DNA from: Candidatus Aminicenantota bacterium
Lineage (GTDB): Bacteria; Acidobacteriota; Aminicenantia; Aminicenantales; Saccharicenantaceae
DNA length: 60,760 nt
Reading direction: 5' to 3'
Assembly (NCBI GenBank): GCA_026393975.1
Contig: JAPKZD010000007.1
Location: 1-60,760, forward strand
Shown here: piece after piece, positions 28,065 through 35,797 of the stretch
Layout of the letters: every line of letters starts with the position of its first letter
Numbering within the stretch: position 1 is the stretch's first letter
Translations under genes and position numbers: made by a program
The notes under the pieces: generated by a model
The model's database searches: none
What the model was told of the DNA's origin: nothing
What the model saw: only the letters and a program-made list of their open reading frames with translations

Positions 28065-28757
28065 ATGGAAAAAGGGTTCGTCCAGCGCGTTCTCGGCCCC
28101 CTCGCAGGGACCCTCCTTGTGTTCGCCCTGGCGGCGGCCCTCTCCTTTTCCCGGCCGTCCCCCGGCCCGTCGTGGTGGGAGGTCAGCCTGTCCGTGACCG
28201 TGAAGGGCGGCTACGTCATCGAGGGCGCCGGGCCGCCGGTTTCCGGTGAATTCACCTGCCGCGCCCGGTGGTCGGGGACCCTCGAGCTGGACAGAAACGA
28301 CTTCCTTCTCTATCACCTCAAAACGGAAGTCTTGGAGTGGCGGCTTGCGGAGAAATCCGGCCTGCCGAAGGGAGAGAGCCTGCTTCTGACCCAAGAGAGT
28401 TCCGAAACGCCTCGCCTCCGTCTGAATTATGTCTTGCGGGAGGGTTCGGACCTCAGGTTCGACTACGAGTTCAGGGAGGTCTCCGTCCCCCTCCACGCCT
28501 CTCCGGTGAAAGCGAACCTCGAATTTCCCCGCTCGTCAGGACACGCGGCTCTTTTGCCGGGCTCGGGCTACGGGAGCTGGATCAGCCGCGGCTCGAACCA
28601 GGTCGTCATCCCCGGATCCGACCTCGAGCGCCGCGCCGCCGAACGGACGTTCTCCTGGGAATGGCGGCGCGAGAAGCGCATCGCCGGGGATTCCGGGACC
28701 TTCCTTGTGACCCAACACCACACGGCCGAGGCCGTCGTCGTCCTCATCGCCCACTGA
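28065..28757 (+). CDS. Hypothetical exported protein
   Basis: A 230-residue protein with an N-terminal signal or anchor (about residues 10-29, GPLAGTLLVFALAAALSFSR) and a body rich in beta strands with conserved-looking Trp, Arg and Glu (WWEVSLSVTVKGGYVIEG, then GEFTCRARWSGTLELDRNDF). No lipobox or catalytic motif is seen and I do not recognise the family. It is divergent from the TetR gene and convergent with the Xer recombinase gene. A good promoter ends 29 bases before the ATG. Confidence 0.7.
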   Translation: MEKGFVQRVLGPLAGTLLVFALAAALSFSRPSPGPSWWEVSLSVTVKGGYVIEGAGPPVSGEFTCRARWSGTLELDRNDFLLYHLKTEVLEWRLAEKSGLPKGESLLLTQESSETPRLRLNYVLREGSDLRFDYEFREVSVPLHASPVKANLEFPRSSGHAALLPGSGYGSWISRGSNQVVIPGSDLERRAAERTFSWEWRREKRIAGDSGTFLVTQHHTAEAVVVLIAH

Positions 28758-28766
28758 CCCCGGCCG

Positions 28767-29669
28767 TCACGCCCGCGGATGGAACTGGTCGTAGGCGCGG
28801 CGGAGCCGTTCCCTGGTGACGTGGGTGTAGATCTGGGTCGTCGTGATCTGACTGTGGCCGAGCATGAGCTGGACCGACCTCAGGTCCGCCCCCCGTTCGA
28901 GCATGTGCGTCGCGAAGGAATGGCGGAGGATATGGGGGCTGATCTTGGCGGCGAGGCCGGCCTTGCGGGCGTGCTGGCGGATGAGCTTCCACAGGCCCTG
29001 GCGGGTAAAGGGCTTGCCCCGCCGCGACAGGAAGAGCTCGTCACGCTCCCCCGAAACGGCGAGCGGCCGAACCTCGGCCAGGTACCGCCCGACGGCGCCG
29101 CAGGCCGAGCGGCCGAGCGGAACGATCCTCTCCTTTCCCCCCTTGCCACGGCAGATAAGGAACCCGTCCTCGAGGTTGACCTCCGCGAGCTTCAGGGAGG
29201 CGAGCTCGGAAACGCGCAGCCCGGAACCGTAGAGGACCTCGAGCATGGCCCTGTCCCTCACGCCCCGGGGTTTCTTGTCGTCGGGAGCCCGCAGCAGTTC
29301 CTCGACTTCCTTGACCGTCAGAAACTTGGGCAGGGAACGCCAGGTCGAGGGCGTGGTCAGCTGGGACGAGGGGTCCTTATTGACGAAGCCGCTCAGGACG
29401 AGGAACTTGAAAAAGGAGCGGAGGGCGGAGATGAGCCGGGCCAGGGACCTGGCCGAAAGGCCGGCCTGGCTTTCCCTGTGGATGAACCGGACGATGGTCT
29501 CCTCGGACGCACGGTTCCACAGGAGCTTGCCGGCCTTGACGAAACCCAGGAACTTGCGGATGTCGCGGGCATAGGACAGGATCGTGTTCCGGGCCAAACC
29601 CTTCTCGACGGCCAGGTACTCGAGGAAAAGGCGAAGGGCGTCCTCGGGGGAGGAGGAGGCGGGTTTCAT
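28767..29669 (-). CDS. Tyrosine recombinase, XerC/XerD type
   Basis: A 300-residue site-specific recombinase. The N-terminal SAM-like domain (LFLEYLAVEKGLARNTILSY) is followed by the catalytic domain with the active residues in place: Arg in YGSGLRVSELASL, His-x-x-Arg in SPHILRHSFATHML, His in LMLGHSQITTTQIYTHV and the nucleophilic Tyr in the same motif. Length and the tail match chromosome-dimer-resolving Xer proteins more closely than phage integrases; the TTTQIYTHV ending favours XerD, but the C/D call is not certain. The ATG at 29669 overlaps the preceding gene's stop (ATGA). Confidence 0.88.
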   Translation of the reverse strand: MKPASSSPEDALRLFLEYLAVEKGLARNTILSYARDIRKFLGFVKAGKLLWNRASEETIVRFIHRESQAGLSARSLARLISALRSFFKFLVLSGFVNKDPSSQLTTPSTWRSLPKFLTVKEVEELLRAPDDKKPRGVRDRAMLEVLYGSGLRVSELASLKLAEVNLEDGFLICRGKGGKERIVPLGRSACGAVGRYLAEVRPLAVSGERDELFLSRRGKPFTRQGLWKLIRQHARKAGLAAKISPHILRHSFATHMLERGADLRSVQLMLGHSQITTTQIYTHVTRERLRRAYDQFHPRA

Positions 29670-30286
29670 GTCAGGAAGGGGTTGGAGTTTCTCTCCTGCT
29701 CGATCGTCGTCCACGGCCCATGGCCGGGCAGGACGATCGTTTCCTCGGGAAGCGTGAGGATCTTCTCGCGGATCGACAGTTCGAGGTCCTTCCAGGAGCC
29801 GCCGGGGAGGTCGGTCCGCCCGACGCCGCCGCAGAAGAGCGTGTCCCCGGAGAAAAGGACGCCGGCGGCGACGAAACCGACGCTGCCAGGCGTGTGCCCG
29901 GGGATGTGCATGACCCGGAGCGACGTCCGGCCGATGACGATCTCGTCCCCTTCGGCAAGGAGGCGGTCCGGCGGGGGCGAATTCCTGGCCCCCAGGAGGA
30001 GGCTCAACTCGATGTAGTCGGAAACTTGAAGCATCCCGGTGTCGGCGGAGTGCATGGCAAGGGGGACGGCGTATTTCCGGACGATCTCGCTATTGGCCCC
30101 GATGTGGTCGACGTGGCCGTGGGTGTTGAGGACGATCACCGGTTTGAGTTCCAGGTCGGCGACGGACAAGATGATCTTCTCGTGGTCCGCGCCGGGGTCG
30201 ATGATGGCGCAGTCCCGCGTCTCCTCGCAGTAGACGAGATAGCAGTTGGTTTCGAGGGCGCCGACGATGACCAGCTCGTACTTCAT
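29666..30286 (-). CDS. Metallo-beta-lactamase fold hydrolase (glyoxalase II-like)
   Basis: A 206-residue soluble enzyme with the metal motif NTHGHVDHIG (HxHxDH), a later His in IPGHTPGS, an Asp in LFSGDTLFCGGVGR and a terminal His in LPGHGPWT. These ligands match the dinuclear site of the glyoxalase II/hydroxyacylglutathione hydrolase branch; the true substrate is unknown. The ATG at 30286 has GGAG eight bases upstream and gives the usual start (KYELVIVGALETNCYLV). It is translationally coupled to the Xer recombinase. Confidence 0.87.
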   Translation of the reverse strand: MKYELVIVGALETNCYLVYCEETRDCAIIDPGADHEKIILSVADLELKPVIVLNTHGHVDHIGANSEIVRKYAVPLAMHSADTGMLQVSDYIELSLLLGARNSPPPDRLLAEGDEIVIGRTSLRVMHIPGHTPGSVGFVAAGVLFSGDTLFCGGVGRTDLPGGSWKDLELSIREKILTLPEETIVLPGHGPWTTIEQERNSNPFLT

Positions 30287-30325
30287 TCCCAATCTCCGCC
30301 ACATATTAATTCGAAAGCTCGGGGA

Positions 30326-30354
30326 TAGTCAAGAAACCCGAGCCCGGGTATAAT
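30326..30354 (+). promoter_or_regulatory. Promoter giving a leaderless mRNA at 30361
   Basis: A perfect TATAAT at 30349-30354 with TAGTCA 17 bases upstream. The GTG start codon of the next gene begins six bases after the -10 box, where transcription itself should start. Confidence 0.6.
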
Positions 30355-30360
30355 TGGGAC

Positions 30361-30768
30361 GTGGACGTTTTCATCACCCCGGAAGCCAGGCGGGAGATCG
30401 AGGCCCTGAGGGTCGTCCGGCCCGCAGCTTCGACCTGGGGATTACTCGTCGGGCACAAACGGGGGTTCCGGTTCATCGTCGAGAAGGTCTTTCCGGCAGG
30501 GAGCGGACGGACCCTGCCGGACGAGCGGGTGCTCGCCGGACTTGACGGGATCTGGCCGGGAGGGGTCATCGGTCTCTTCACCGTTCGCCTCAGCGCCCCG
30601 GTCAAGAAAGCCGTCTTAGGACCGATGTTCTACGGTAAGCTTGTCCTCGACCTCGGCTCGACCGTCCGGAAGCCGTCGATCCGGCCCTCGATCGTCGAGT
30701 TCGAGCGGAGATTTTTCCTGGCTCCGGTCCCGCTCGCGCCGACCGTGAAAGCGAAGGCCCATGAGTAA
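30361..30768 (+). CDS. Hypothetical protein, 135 residues
   Basis: A small soluble protein with no recognised family. It begins at GTG (VDVFITPEARREIEALRVVR). The N-terminal part recalls a JAB/MPN-like or similar strand-helix start (WGLLVGHKRGFRFIVEKVFP), but no JAMM metal motif is seen, so this is only a resemblance. It overlaps the AMMECR1 gene by eight bases, so the two are co-expressed. No Shine-Dalgarno sequence is present; the -10 box lies immediately upstream. Confidence 0.65.
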   Translation: MDVFITPEARREIEALRVVRPAASTWGLLVGHKRGFRFIVEKVFPAGSGRTLPDERVLAGLDGIWPGGVIGLFTVRLSAPVKKAVLGPMFYGKLVLDLGSTVRKPSIRPSIVEFERRFFLAPVPLAPTVKAKAHE

Positions 30769-31306
30769 ACCCCTGACGCCCGAAGAGGAACGCGCCTGTC
30801 TCCAGCTGGCCCGCCAGGCCCTCGCGCATAACTTCGAGAAGGGGAGCGAGCTCCGGACGCCCGTCAAGGCCGGCACGCTCAAAGAAAAAAGAGGGGCATT
30901 CGTCACGCTGACCGTCGACGGCAACTTGCGTGGCTGTGTCGGCTATCCGCTTCCCGTCAAGCCGCTCGACGAGACCATCATCGAAATGGCTGTCGCCGCG
31001 GCCAGCCAAGACACCCGGTTCGCGCCGCTCAGGCCCGACGAAACAGCCCGGCTAAAGATAGAAATCTCCGTCCTCGGCCTGCCCGAGCCCGTCTCCTCTC
31101 CTATGGAGGTCGAGGTCGGCCGCCACGGGATCATCATCTCCAAGGGTTTCAACCGGGGCCTGCTCCTCCCCCAGGTCCCGACCGAGCACGGCTGGGACAG
31201 GGAAACTTACCTCCGCCAAGGCTGTTTGAAGGCCGGGCTCAACTCCGATGAATGGAGGAAGGGGGCGAAGATCGAAATCTTCACCGCCCAGGTCTTTTCC
31301 GAATAA
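30761..31306 (+). CDS. AMMECR1 domain protein
   Basis: A 181-residue protein of the AMMECR1 family, found in all domains of life. The diagnostic LRGCVGYPLPVKPLDETI (RGCxG) sits at about residues 55-70, preceded by GAFVTLTVDG and followed by KIEISVLGLPEPVSS and the C-terminal LLLPQVPTEHGWDRETYL. Its biochemical role is not established; in many genomes it occurs next to MEMO-like or radical SAM genes, which is not seen here. It is translated together with the hypothetical gene upstream and is convergent with a TPR gene. Confidence 0.9.
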   Translation: MSKPLTPEEERACLQLARQALAHNFEKGSELRTPVKAGTLKEKRGAFVTLTVDGNLRGCVGYPLPVKPLDETIIEMAVAAASQDTRFAPLRPDETARLKIEISVLGLPEPVSSPMEVEVGRHGIIISKGFNRGLLLPQVPTEHGWDRETYLRQGCLKAGLNSDEWRKGAKIEIFTAQVFSE

Positions 31307-31323
31307 GGGGCCGCCCTCCCGCG

Positions 31324-32106
31324 CTATTTCTTCCTGGCTTTAAGCTTTTCGAGCTCGGCCTTGGCCTCGACCTTCAGGACGTCGTCCTTCGACGTCGTCT
31401 TGGGCAGGTCAATACATTTCTGGAAGGCCTCGGCCGCCTGATCGAACTTATTGAGCTCGACCAGGGTCCGGCCCAGCTCGAGATAATGGTTGGCGTATTC
31501 GGGGTGGAGCTCGATCGCTTTCCTGAGGTTTTTCTCCGACTCATTGAAAGACCCCTTCGGGATGGAGCCGTAGATAATCCCTCCGAAGAAACGCTTGGCG
31601 CCGCCAATCTCCGCCATCCGCCGGTGCCAGCGACCGAGGGCGTGGTAGGCGAGGTGATTGGTCGGGTCGAGCTCGATGGCCTTGTCGATCTCCGCGCGGA
31701 CGGCCTTGGAAGCATCGATCTGCTCCTTCTTCCCGAGGAGGAGGAGCCGCTTGCCGTTGGCGGCCGCGAGCTGGAAATGCCCCCAGGTATCGTTGGGGTT
31801 GGCGGCGACCGCCTTCTTGGCGAGCGCGGTGGCCTCCGTGTACATCTTCATCTGACGGGCTTCGATGTCCTTGTCGGTCGCCGGGATGACATCGGCGATG
31901 TCGACCATGGCCCGCGAGGTCTTCCAGAGGGCCTCATAGTTCGCGGATTCGAGCTTCAAGGCCTCGGAATAATGCTCGAGGGCCTTTTGATCGTCGAATT
32001 GGGCGTAGGCCTGGTCGCCGGCCTGGATGTGCTCCGCGGCCGTCTGGGCGAAGCCCAGCCCGGCCAGGCCCGCCACCAGGGCGAAGAGGATGATGCTTTT
32101 CTTCAT
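31324..32106 (-). CDS. Exported TPR protein (RMD1-like)
   Basis: A 260-residue protein with a signal peptide (KKSIILFALVAGLAGLGFAQ) cut near Ala-Gln. The body is made of helix pairs with tetratricopeptide patterns (DQKALEHYSEALKLESANYE at the start, SEKNLRKAIELHPEYANHYL near the end). The central GRWHRRMAEIGGAKRFFGG stretch resembles the bacterial relatives of regulator of microtubule dynamics proteins. It probably serves as a periplasmic scaffold; partners are unknown. ATG 32106 has GGAGGG four bases upstream; the longer in-frame start at 32118 is less suitable. Confidence 0.8.
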   Translation of the reverse strand: MKKSIILFALVAGLAGLGFAQTAAEHIQAGDQAYAQFDDQKALEHYSEALKLESANYEALWKTSRAMVDIADVIPATDKDIEARQMKMYTEATALAKKAVAANPNDTWGHFQLAAANGKRLLLLGKKEQIDASKAVRAEIDKAIELDPTNHLAYHALGRWHRRMAEIGGAKRFFGGIIYGSIPKGSFNESEKNLRKAIELHPEYANHYLELGRTLVELNKFDQAAEAFQKCIDLPKTTSKDDVLKVEAKAELEKLKARKK

Positions 32107-32128
32107 TTTTCCCTCCATACCCCTTAAC

Positions 32129-32156
32129 CTTTTATCTATTTCCGCAAAAAAGTCAA
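32129..32156 (-). promoter_or_regulatory. Promoter for the TPR gene at 31324-32106
   Basis: On the reverse strand, TTGACT (32151-32156), a 16-base spacer and TAAAAG (32129-32134), 22 bases before the start codon. Confidence 0.5.
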
Positions 32157-32194
32157 GCTGAGTCTCCTCATTTCCAGGCTCGGGGCCGGGCTTC

Positions 32195-32231
32195 CCACCG
32201 GCTTTGCAGTGCCGGTGCTGGAAACCGGCAG
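32195..32231 (+). repeat. GC-rich hairpin repeat, single unit
   Basis: A 37-base unit (ccaccggctttgcagtgccg and on) that recurs with one mismatch at 37515-37551 and with a few at 37557-37593. It contains the stem accggc/gccggt. It lies in the gap between the TPR gene and the symporter. Confidence 0.7.
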
Positions 32232-32268
32232 TCCCGGTCCTGGCAAGGCCGGGGCGTTCCGCTCCGTC

Positions 32269-33672
32269 CTAGGTTCGCCGGCAATGCAGGCGGTCGACGA
32301 GGAACCCGATCAGGAAGCCCGCGGCGCCCAGACCGACCCCCAAGGGGAGCGACCACGGCCAGGGGGGGACGGGGACAAGCCGGAGGCCCGACTCCTCGAG
32401 GAAACAGACGAACGCGTAGCCGCCGCCGCAAAGGATACTGAGGAGCCCCGCCCAGGGGGCTTTCTTCTTCAGGAAGAGGGCCGCGAGGCCGGGGACAAGG
32501 AGGCCCTCGGCCATGATCTTGGAGGCCAGGCCCAGGGTCTTGAGGATGTCGCCGAACCGGGTGGCGACAAGGAAGGCCGCGGCGGCGAGGGCCAGGGTGG
32601 AGATCCGGGCTAGGATCAGAGGGCGGTTTCCGGGGCCGAGGCCAGCCGTCCGGCCGAGAAGGTCCTTGGTCAGGGTGAAAGCGCCGGCATTGAGGGCCGC
32701 GTCCATCGTCGACAGGATAGCCGCCAGGACCGTGACGAAAAGCAGGCCGCCCAGGAAAGACCCGGATTCGCCCGATATGAACGTCGTGACCAGCGGGACG
32801 CCGTTCCCGCCTTGCGGGAAAAGGGGCAGGAAGAGCATTCCGGCCGCGACGATGCCGGCGTAGAAAACGGCCAGAAGAAGGGCGGCCCCGAGAAGCCCCC
32901 GGCGGGCCGCTCCTTCGCTCCGGGCAGCCTGCATCCTCTGCCAGGCGATGGGAGAGATGGTCCAGGCCAGGACGAAAGAGACGGCGATCAGGACGTTGCG
33001 GTCCGCGCCGGCCAGGACATCGAAGTACGAGCCTTTCCCGAGGCGTCCCGCGGCGGCACGCACGGCTCCCCAGGAGGTGCGCGAAGCGAGGGCGGCGATC
33101 ATCCCCGTGACCCCGGCGACGAGGAGGACGACCTGGACGACGTGCGTCCTGGAGACCGAGATGAGGCCGCCGGCGACGGAGTAGACGAGGACGATGCCCG
33201 CCGCGATCGCCAGGCTCGGGATCGGGGAGGTGCCGAGGAAGGCGCCCAGGAAGGAGCCGGCCGCGATCATCTGCGAGGCCGCGAGAACCGTCATGTACCA
33301 GACGATCAGGACGCTCGTCAGGAACCTGGCCGCCTTTCCGTACCTGCTTTCCATGAGGTCCGAAAGGGTCGAACCGGCCGCTTCCCTGACCGGCCCGGCC
33401 AGGGCCAGGAGGAGGAGAAGGGTGGCGACGGCCGGAACCCCCATTATCCAGATGGCGCTGAAACCGTCCCTGAAGGCCTCGTCCGTAGAAACGAGGAGCG
33501 AGGCCGCCCCGATCCAGGAGGCGCAGAGAGAAAAGGCCACGCGCAGGGAACCGAGCCGGCGGGAGGCCAAGAAGAAAGAGTCCAGCCCTTCGAGCCGCCG
33601 GGGGAGGCGCAGGCCCGCGGCCCAGAGGACGGCCGCGTAGGCAATTACGGCCGGCAGAATCCCGCTCTTCAT
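32269..33672 (-). CDS. Sodium:solute symporter family protein
   Basis: A 467-residue membrane transporter with about 13 hydrophobic segments. Family marks include the N-terminal LDSFFLASRRLGSLRVAFSL, the early SWIGAASLLVSTDEAF, TLSDLMESRYGKAARFLTSV and GGLISVSRTHVVQVVLLVAG. These are typical of the SSF/LeuT-fold family that couples sodium entry to uptake of sugars, amino acids, proline or other solutes; the solute cannot be read. The ATG at 33672 follows a TATACT box by eight bases, so translation may be leaderless. The gene stands alone. Confidence 0.88.
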   Translation of the reverse strand: MKSGILPAVIAYAAVLWAAGLRLPRRLEGLDSFFLASRRLGSLRVAFSLCASWIGAASLLVSTDEAFRDGFSAIWIMGVPAVATLLLLLALAGPVREAAGSTLSDLMESRYGKAARFLTSVLIVWYMTVLAASQMIAAGSFLGAFLGTSPIPSLAIAAGIVLVYSVAGGLISVSRTHVVQVVLLVAGVTGMIAALASRTSWGAVRAAAGRLGKGSYFDVLAGADRNVLIAVSFVLAWTISPIAWQRMQAARSEGAARRGLLGAALLLAVFYAGIVAAGMLFLPLFPQGGNGVPLVTTFISGESGSFLGGLLFVTVLAAILSTMDAALNAGAFTLTKDLLGRTAGLGPGNRPLILARISTLALAAAAFLVATRFGDILKTLGLASKIMAEGLLVPGLAALFLKKKAPWAGLLSILCGGGYAFVCFLEESGLRLVPVPPWPWSLPLGVGLGAAGFLIGFLVDRLHCRRT

Positions 33673-33720
33673 GCGCAAGGAGTATATACCATTTTACGTC
33701 GGCCGCGGAGGGCCCTCGAG

Positions 33721-33876
33721 GGTCATCTTCGTTCGCTGCAGTGATTCTTCACGCCTTCCCGATCCGGATTCGATGGGAGGAGTCCGCGTATCCGTCCCGG
33801 GAAGTCTAAATCACTGCTTTATGCTCACTCTGATGACCCCCTCGGACCCAAAATTAGCGGCCTCCTTCAGGCATCC
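33721..33876 (-). repeat. Structured intergenic repeat, copy C
   Basis: The least disturbed copy of the family, in reverse orientation, between the divergent symporter and lolA genes. On its own strand the stem gcagtgatt/aatcactgc encloses smaller symmetric parts. The equivalent stem in copy B reads gcggtgatt/atcaccgc, so both sides have changed together. Confidence 0.8.
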
Positions 33877-33930
33877 CCCCTATACGCTTTTTCCATAGGC
33901 CAAGAGGGGAAACGCCCTCAGGCAACGGTA

Positions 33931-33939
33931 TGATATAAT
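33931..33939 (+). promoter_or_regulatory. Extended -10 promoter for lolA
   Basis: TGATATAAT at 33931-33939 is a TGN-extended -10 box. It contains the upstream in-frame ATG (33938) and therefore points to ATG 33947 as the true, leaderless start. Confidence 0.65.
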
Positions 33940-33946
33940 GGCCCTC

Positions 33947-34606
33947 ATGAGGCGATTATTTGCCCTCGTCCTGGCCCTCGCCGCGCTCGCGGCCGGCGCA
34001 TTCGCGGTGACGCCCGAAGAGGCGGTGGCCAACATGGAACGGGCGCTCAGGGCCGCCGGGACCCTCCAGGCCCGGTTCGAACAGCTCCACTACTCCATGT
34101 CGGTGTCGGCCCCTCTCCGGGAAAAAGGGGAACTCTTCCTCCAGAAACCCGACCGCATGCGCTGGGAATACCGGGACCCCCAGGACAAGGTCTTTCTCTA
34201 CAAGGACGGCGTCCTCGAGATGTACATCGCCGAGGAAAAGCAGCTGACGCGGAGCCGGGTCGCCAAGGAGGCCCTGGAGTCGGACATTTTCGGCATTTTT
34301 CTCGGCGTGATGTCCTTCCGGGACGCCTATATCGTCGAAGATAGCCCCTTCCCGACCGACGCCGTCCGGGTCAGGCAGGTCAAGCTCACGCCTCGGACGG
34401 AGGGGGATTACTCCCACATCCTCCTCGAGATCGACGAGCGCACCTGGCTCCTGCGCCGGGCCGTTTTCCTCGAGTGGGCGGGCAACAAGCGAGAATTCAT
34501 CTTCAGCCAGGTCCGGACCGGTGTCCGTCTCCCGGCCAGGACCTTCGAGCTGAAGGTCCCCCCGGACTGTGAGATCATTGACGATGGGGAAACCGTCCGG
34601 CGCTAA
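33947..34606 (+). CDS. lolA: Outer-membrane lipoprotein carrier protein
   Basis: LolA ferries lipoproteins through the periplasm to the outer membrane. The 219-residue protein starts with a signal peptide (RRLFALVLALAALAAGAFAV) and continues with the LolA fold: MERALRAAGTLQARFEQLHY, then KGELFLQKPDRMRWEYRDP and a strand-rich second half. The start is placed at 33947 because the earlier in-frame ATG lies within the -10 box. It reads into an ECF sigma factor operon; the 3' end comes before the chosen sigma start by 49 bases. LolB or LolCDE are not present in the window. Confidence 0.88.
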   Translation: MRRLFALVLALAALAAGAFAVTPEEAVANMERALRAAGTLQARFEQLHYSMSVSAPLREKGELFLQKPDRMRWEYRDPQDKVFLYKDGVLEMYIAEEKQLTRSRVAKEALESDIFGIFLGVMSFRDAYIVEDSPFPTDAVRVRQVKLTPRTEGDYSHILLEIDERTWLLRRAVFLEWAGNKREFIFSQVRTGVRLPARTFELKVPPDCEIIDDGETVRR

Positions 34607-34655
34607 ACCTTCCCGCCTCGGGTCCGTATCAATACCCGAGGGCGGAGTGTCCTCG

Positions 34656-35216
34656 ATGGCCGAAGACAGCACGCTCGTAGCCCAAGCCCTCAAAGGAGAC
34701 CGGAAGGCCTTTGAAATGATCGTCCGCAAGTACGAGCAGCCCATGACGAACTACCTGAGCCGCATGACCGGTGAACGCGAGGCGGCGCTCGATTTCACCC
34801 AAGAGGTTTTCATCAAGGTTTACTGCTCGCTCGGGTCCTACCGCCCCGCCTACAAGTTTAGCACCTGGCTTTTCAAGATCGCCTCGAACCACCTCATTGA
34901 CCACTGGAGGAAGAAGAAGCTCCCGACCCTGTCCCTGGACCAGCCCGTCGACGATGATGAAGGGTCGCTCACGCCCCAGGTCCCGGACCCGGGGCCGTCG
35001 GTCGCCCGCAAGTTCGAGCTGGCCGAGATCCGGCAGAAAATCGAGCGGGCCCTGGGGTTCCTACCGACCGCCCTCCGGGAGCTTTTCGTCCTGAGGCACG
35101 TCAACGAGTTCTCGTACGAAGAGATCGCGGACATCAAGAGCCTGCCCGTCGGGACGGTCAAGAACCGCGTTTTTCAAGCCAAAGAGATGCTCAGGAAAAG
35201 GATGGAGGGGTTGTGA
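34656..35216 (+). CDS. RNA polymerase sigma factor, ECF subfamily
   Basis: A 186-residue ECF sigma factor. Region 2 covers about residues 10-90 (FEMIVRKYEQPMTNYLSRM, DFTQEVFIKVY, KFSTWLFKIASNHLIDHWR) and region 4 about 130-180 (LPTALRELFVLRHVNEFSYE, GTVKNRVFQAKEMLRK). A longer frame exists upstream, but ATG 34656 has GGAG at eight bases and gives the family's normal length. The next gene overlaps by four bases and encodes a zinc-finger anti-sigma factor, so the pair forms an envelope-signal switch. Confidence 0.93.
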   Translation: MAEDSTLVAQALKGDRKAFEMIVRKYEQPMTNYLSRMTGEREAALDFTQEVFIKVYCSLGSYRPAYKFSTWLFKIASNHLIDHWRKKKLPTLSLDQPVDDDEGSLTPQVPDPGPSVARKFELAEIRQKIERALGFLPTALRELFVLRHVNEFSYEEIADIKSLPVGTVKNRVFQAKEMLRKRMEGL

Positions 35217-35797
35217 GAGACGACTGCCGGAGCGCCGAGAGCTTTTACCTCTATCTCGAGGGAGAGCTCGGCCCGTCCGAACGGCGCGGGCTCGAAGCCC
35301 ATCTCGAAACCTGCCCGTCCTGCCGCGGCGTCCTGGCCGAAAGGCGGCTTCTGTACGAGGCCTTCACCAGTTTGCCGCCCTTCGAGGTTCCTCCGAATTT
35401 CGCCCTGTCGGTCATGGACAGGCTGCCCGAGCCCGCGGCGGCCGGGCCCCGCTGGCTCGCCGCCCTCGCCTCCGGCTTGACCGCTCTCGTCGTCGGCCTC
35501 CTGGGCTTCTATCTCCTCACCGGCGAAAGCCTGCCCGACGTCCTGGTCGCCGTCGGCCGGTCCTTCAGCTCGGGCTTCGGCCGGCTCCTGCCGCTCTTCG
35601 CCAAGCTGTTGAAGGTCGGCGGCCTTCTTTTGGACGTCGCGTCCGGCTTCGTTACGATGCTAGGCAAGGGCCTGGTCGCCCTCTTGAGCGCCCTCGGCCC
35701 GGAGGGCATCGGCCTCATCCTGGGCCTAGGGCTCCTCATGTCCCTGCTCTTTTTCTTCGGAGCGAAAAGACTCCTCTCCCTGGGAGAAAAATCATGA
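35213..35797 (+). CDS. Anti-sigma factor with zinc-finger (zf-HC2) domain
   Basis: A 194-residue membrane protein starting at GTG inside the sigma gene's end. The first 45 residues form the anti-sigma zinc domain, with the motif His-Leu-Glu-Thr-Cys-Pro-Ser-Cys (HxxxCxxC). A membrane segment follows (about 84-105), then a stretch with phenylalanine/glycine-rich amphipathic helices and a second membrane segment close to the C-terminus (about 162-182). It should hold the upstream sigma factor at the membrane until released by an envelope signal. It overlaps the next gene by four bases. Confidence 0.88.
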   Translation: MRDDCRSAESFYLYLEGELGPSERRGLEAHLETCPSCRGVLAERRLLYEAFTSLPPFEVPPNFALSVMDRLPEPAAAGPRWLAALASGLTALVVGLLGFYLLTGESLPDVLVAVGRSFSSGFGRLLPLFAKLLKVGGLLLDVASGFVTMLGKGLVALLSALGPEGIGLILGLGLLMSLLFFFGAKRLLSLGEKS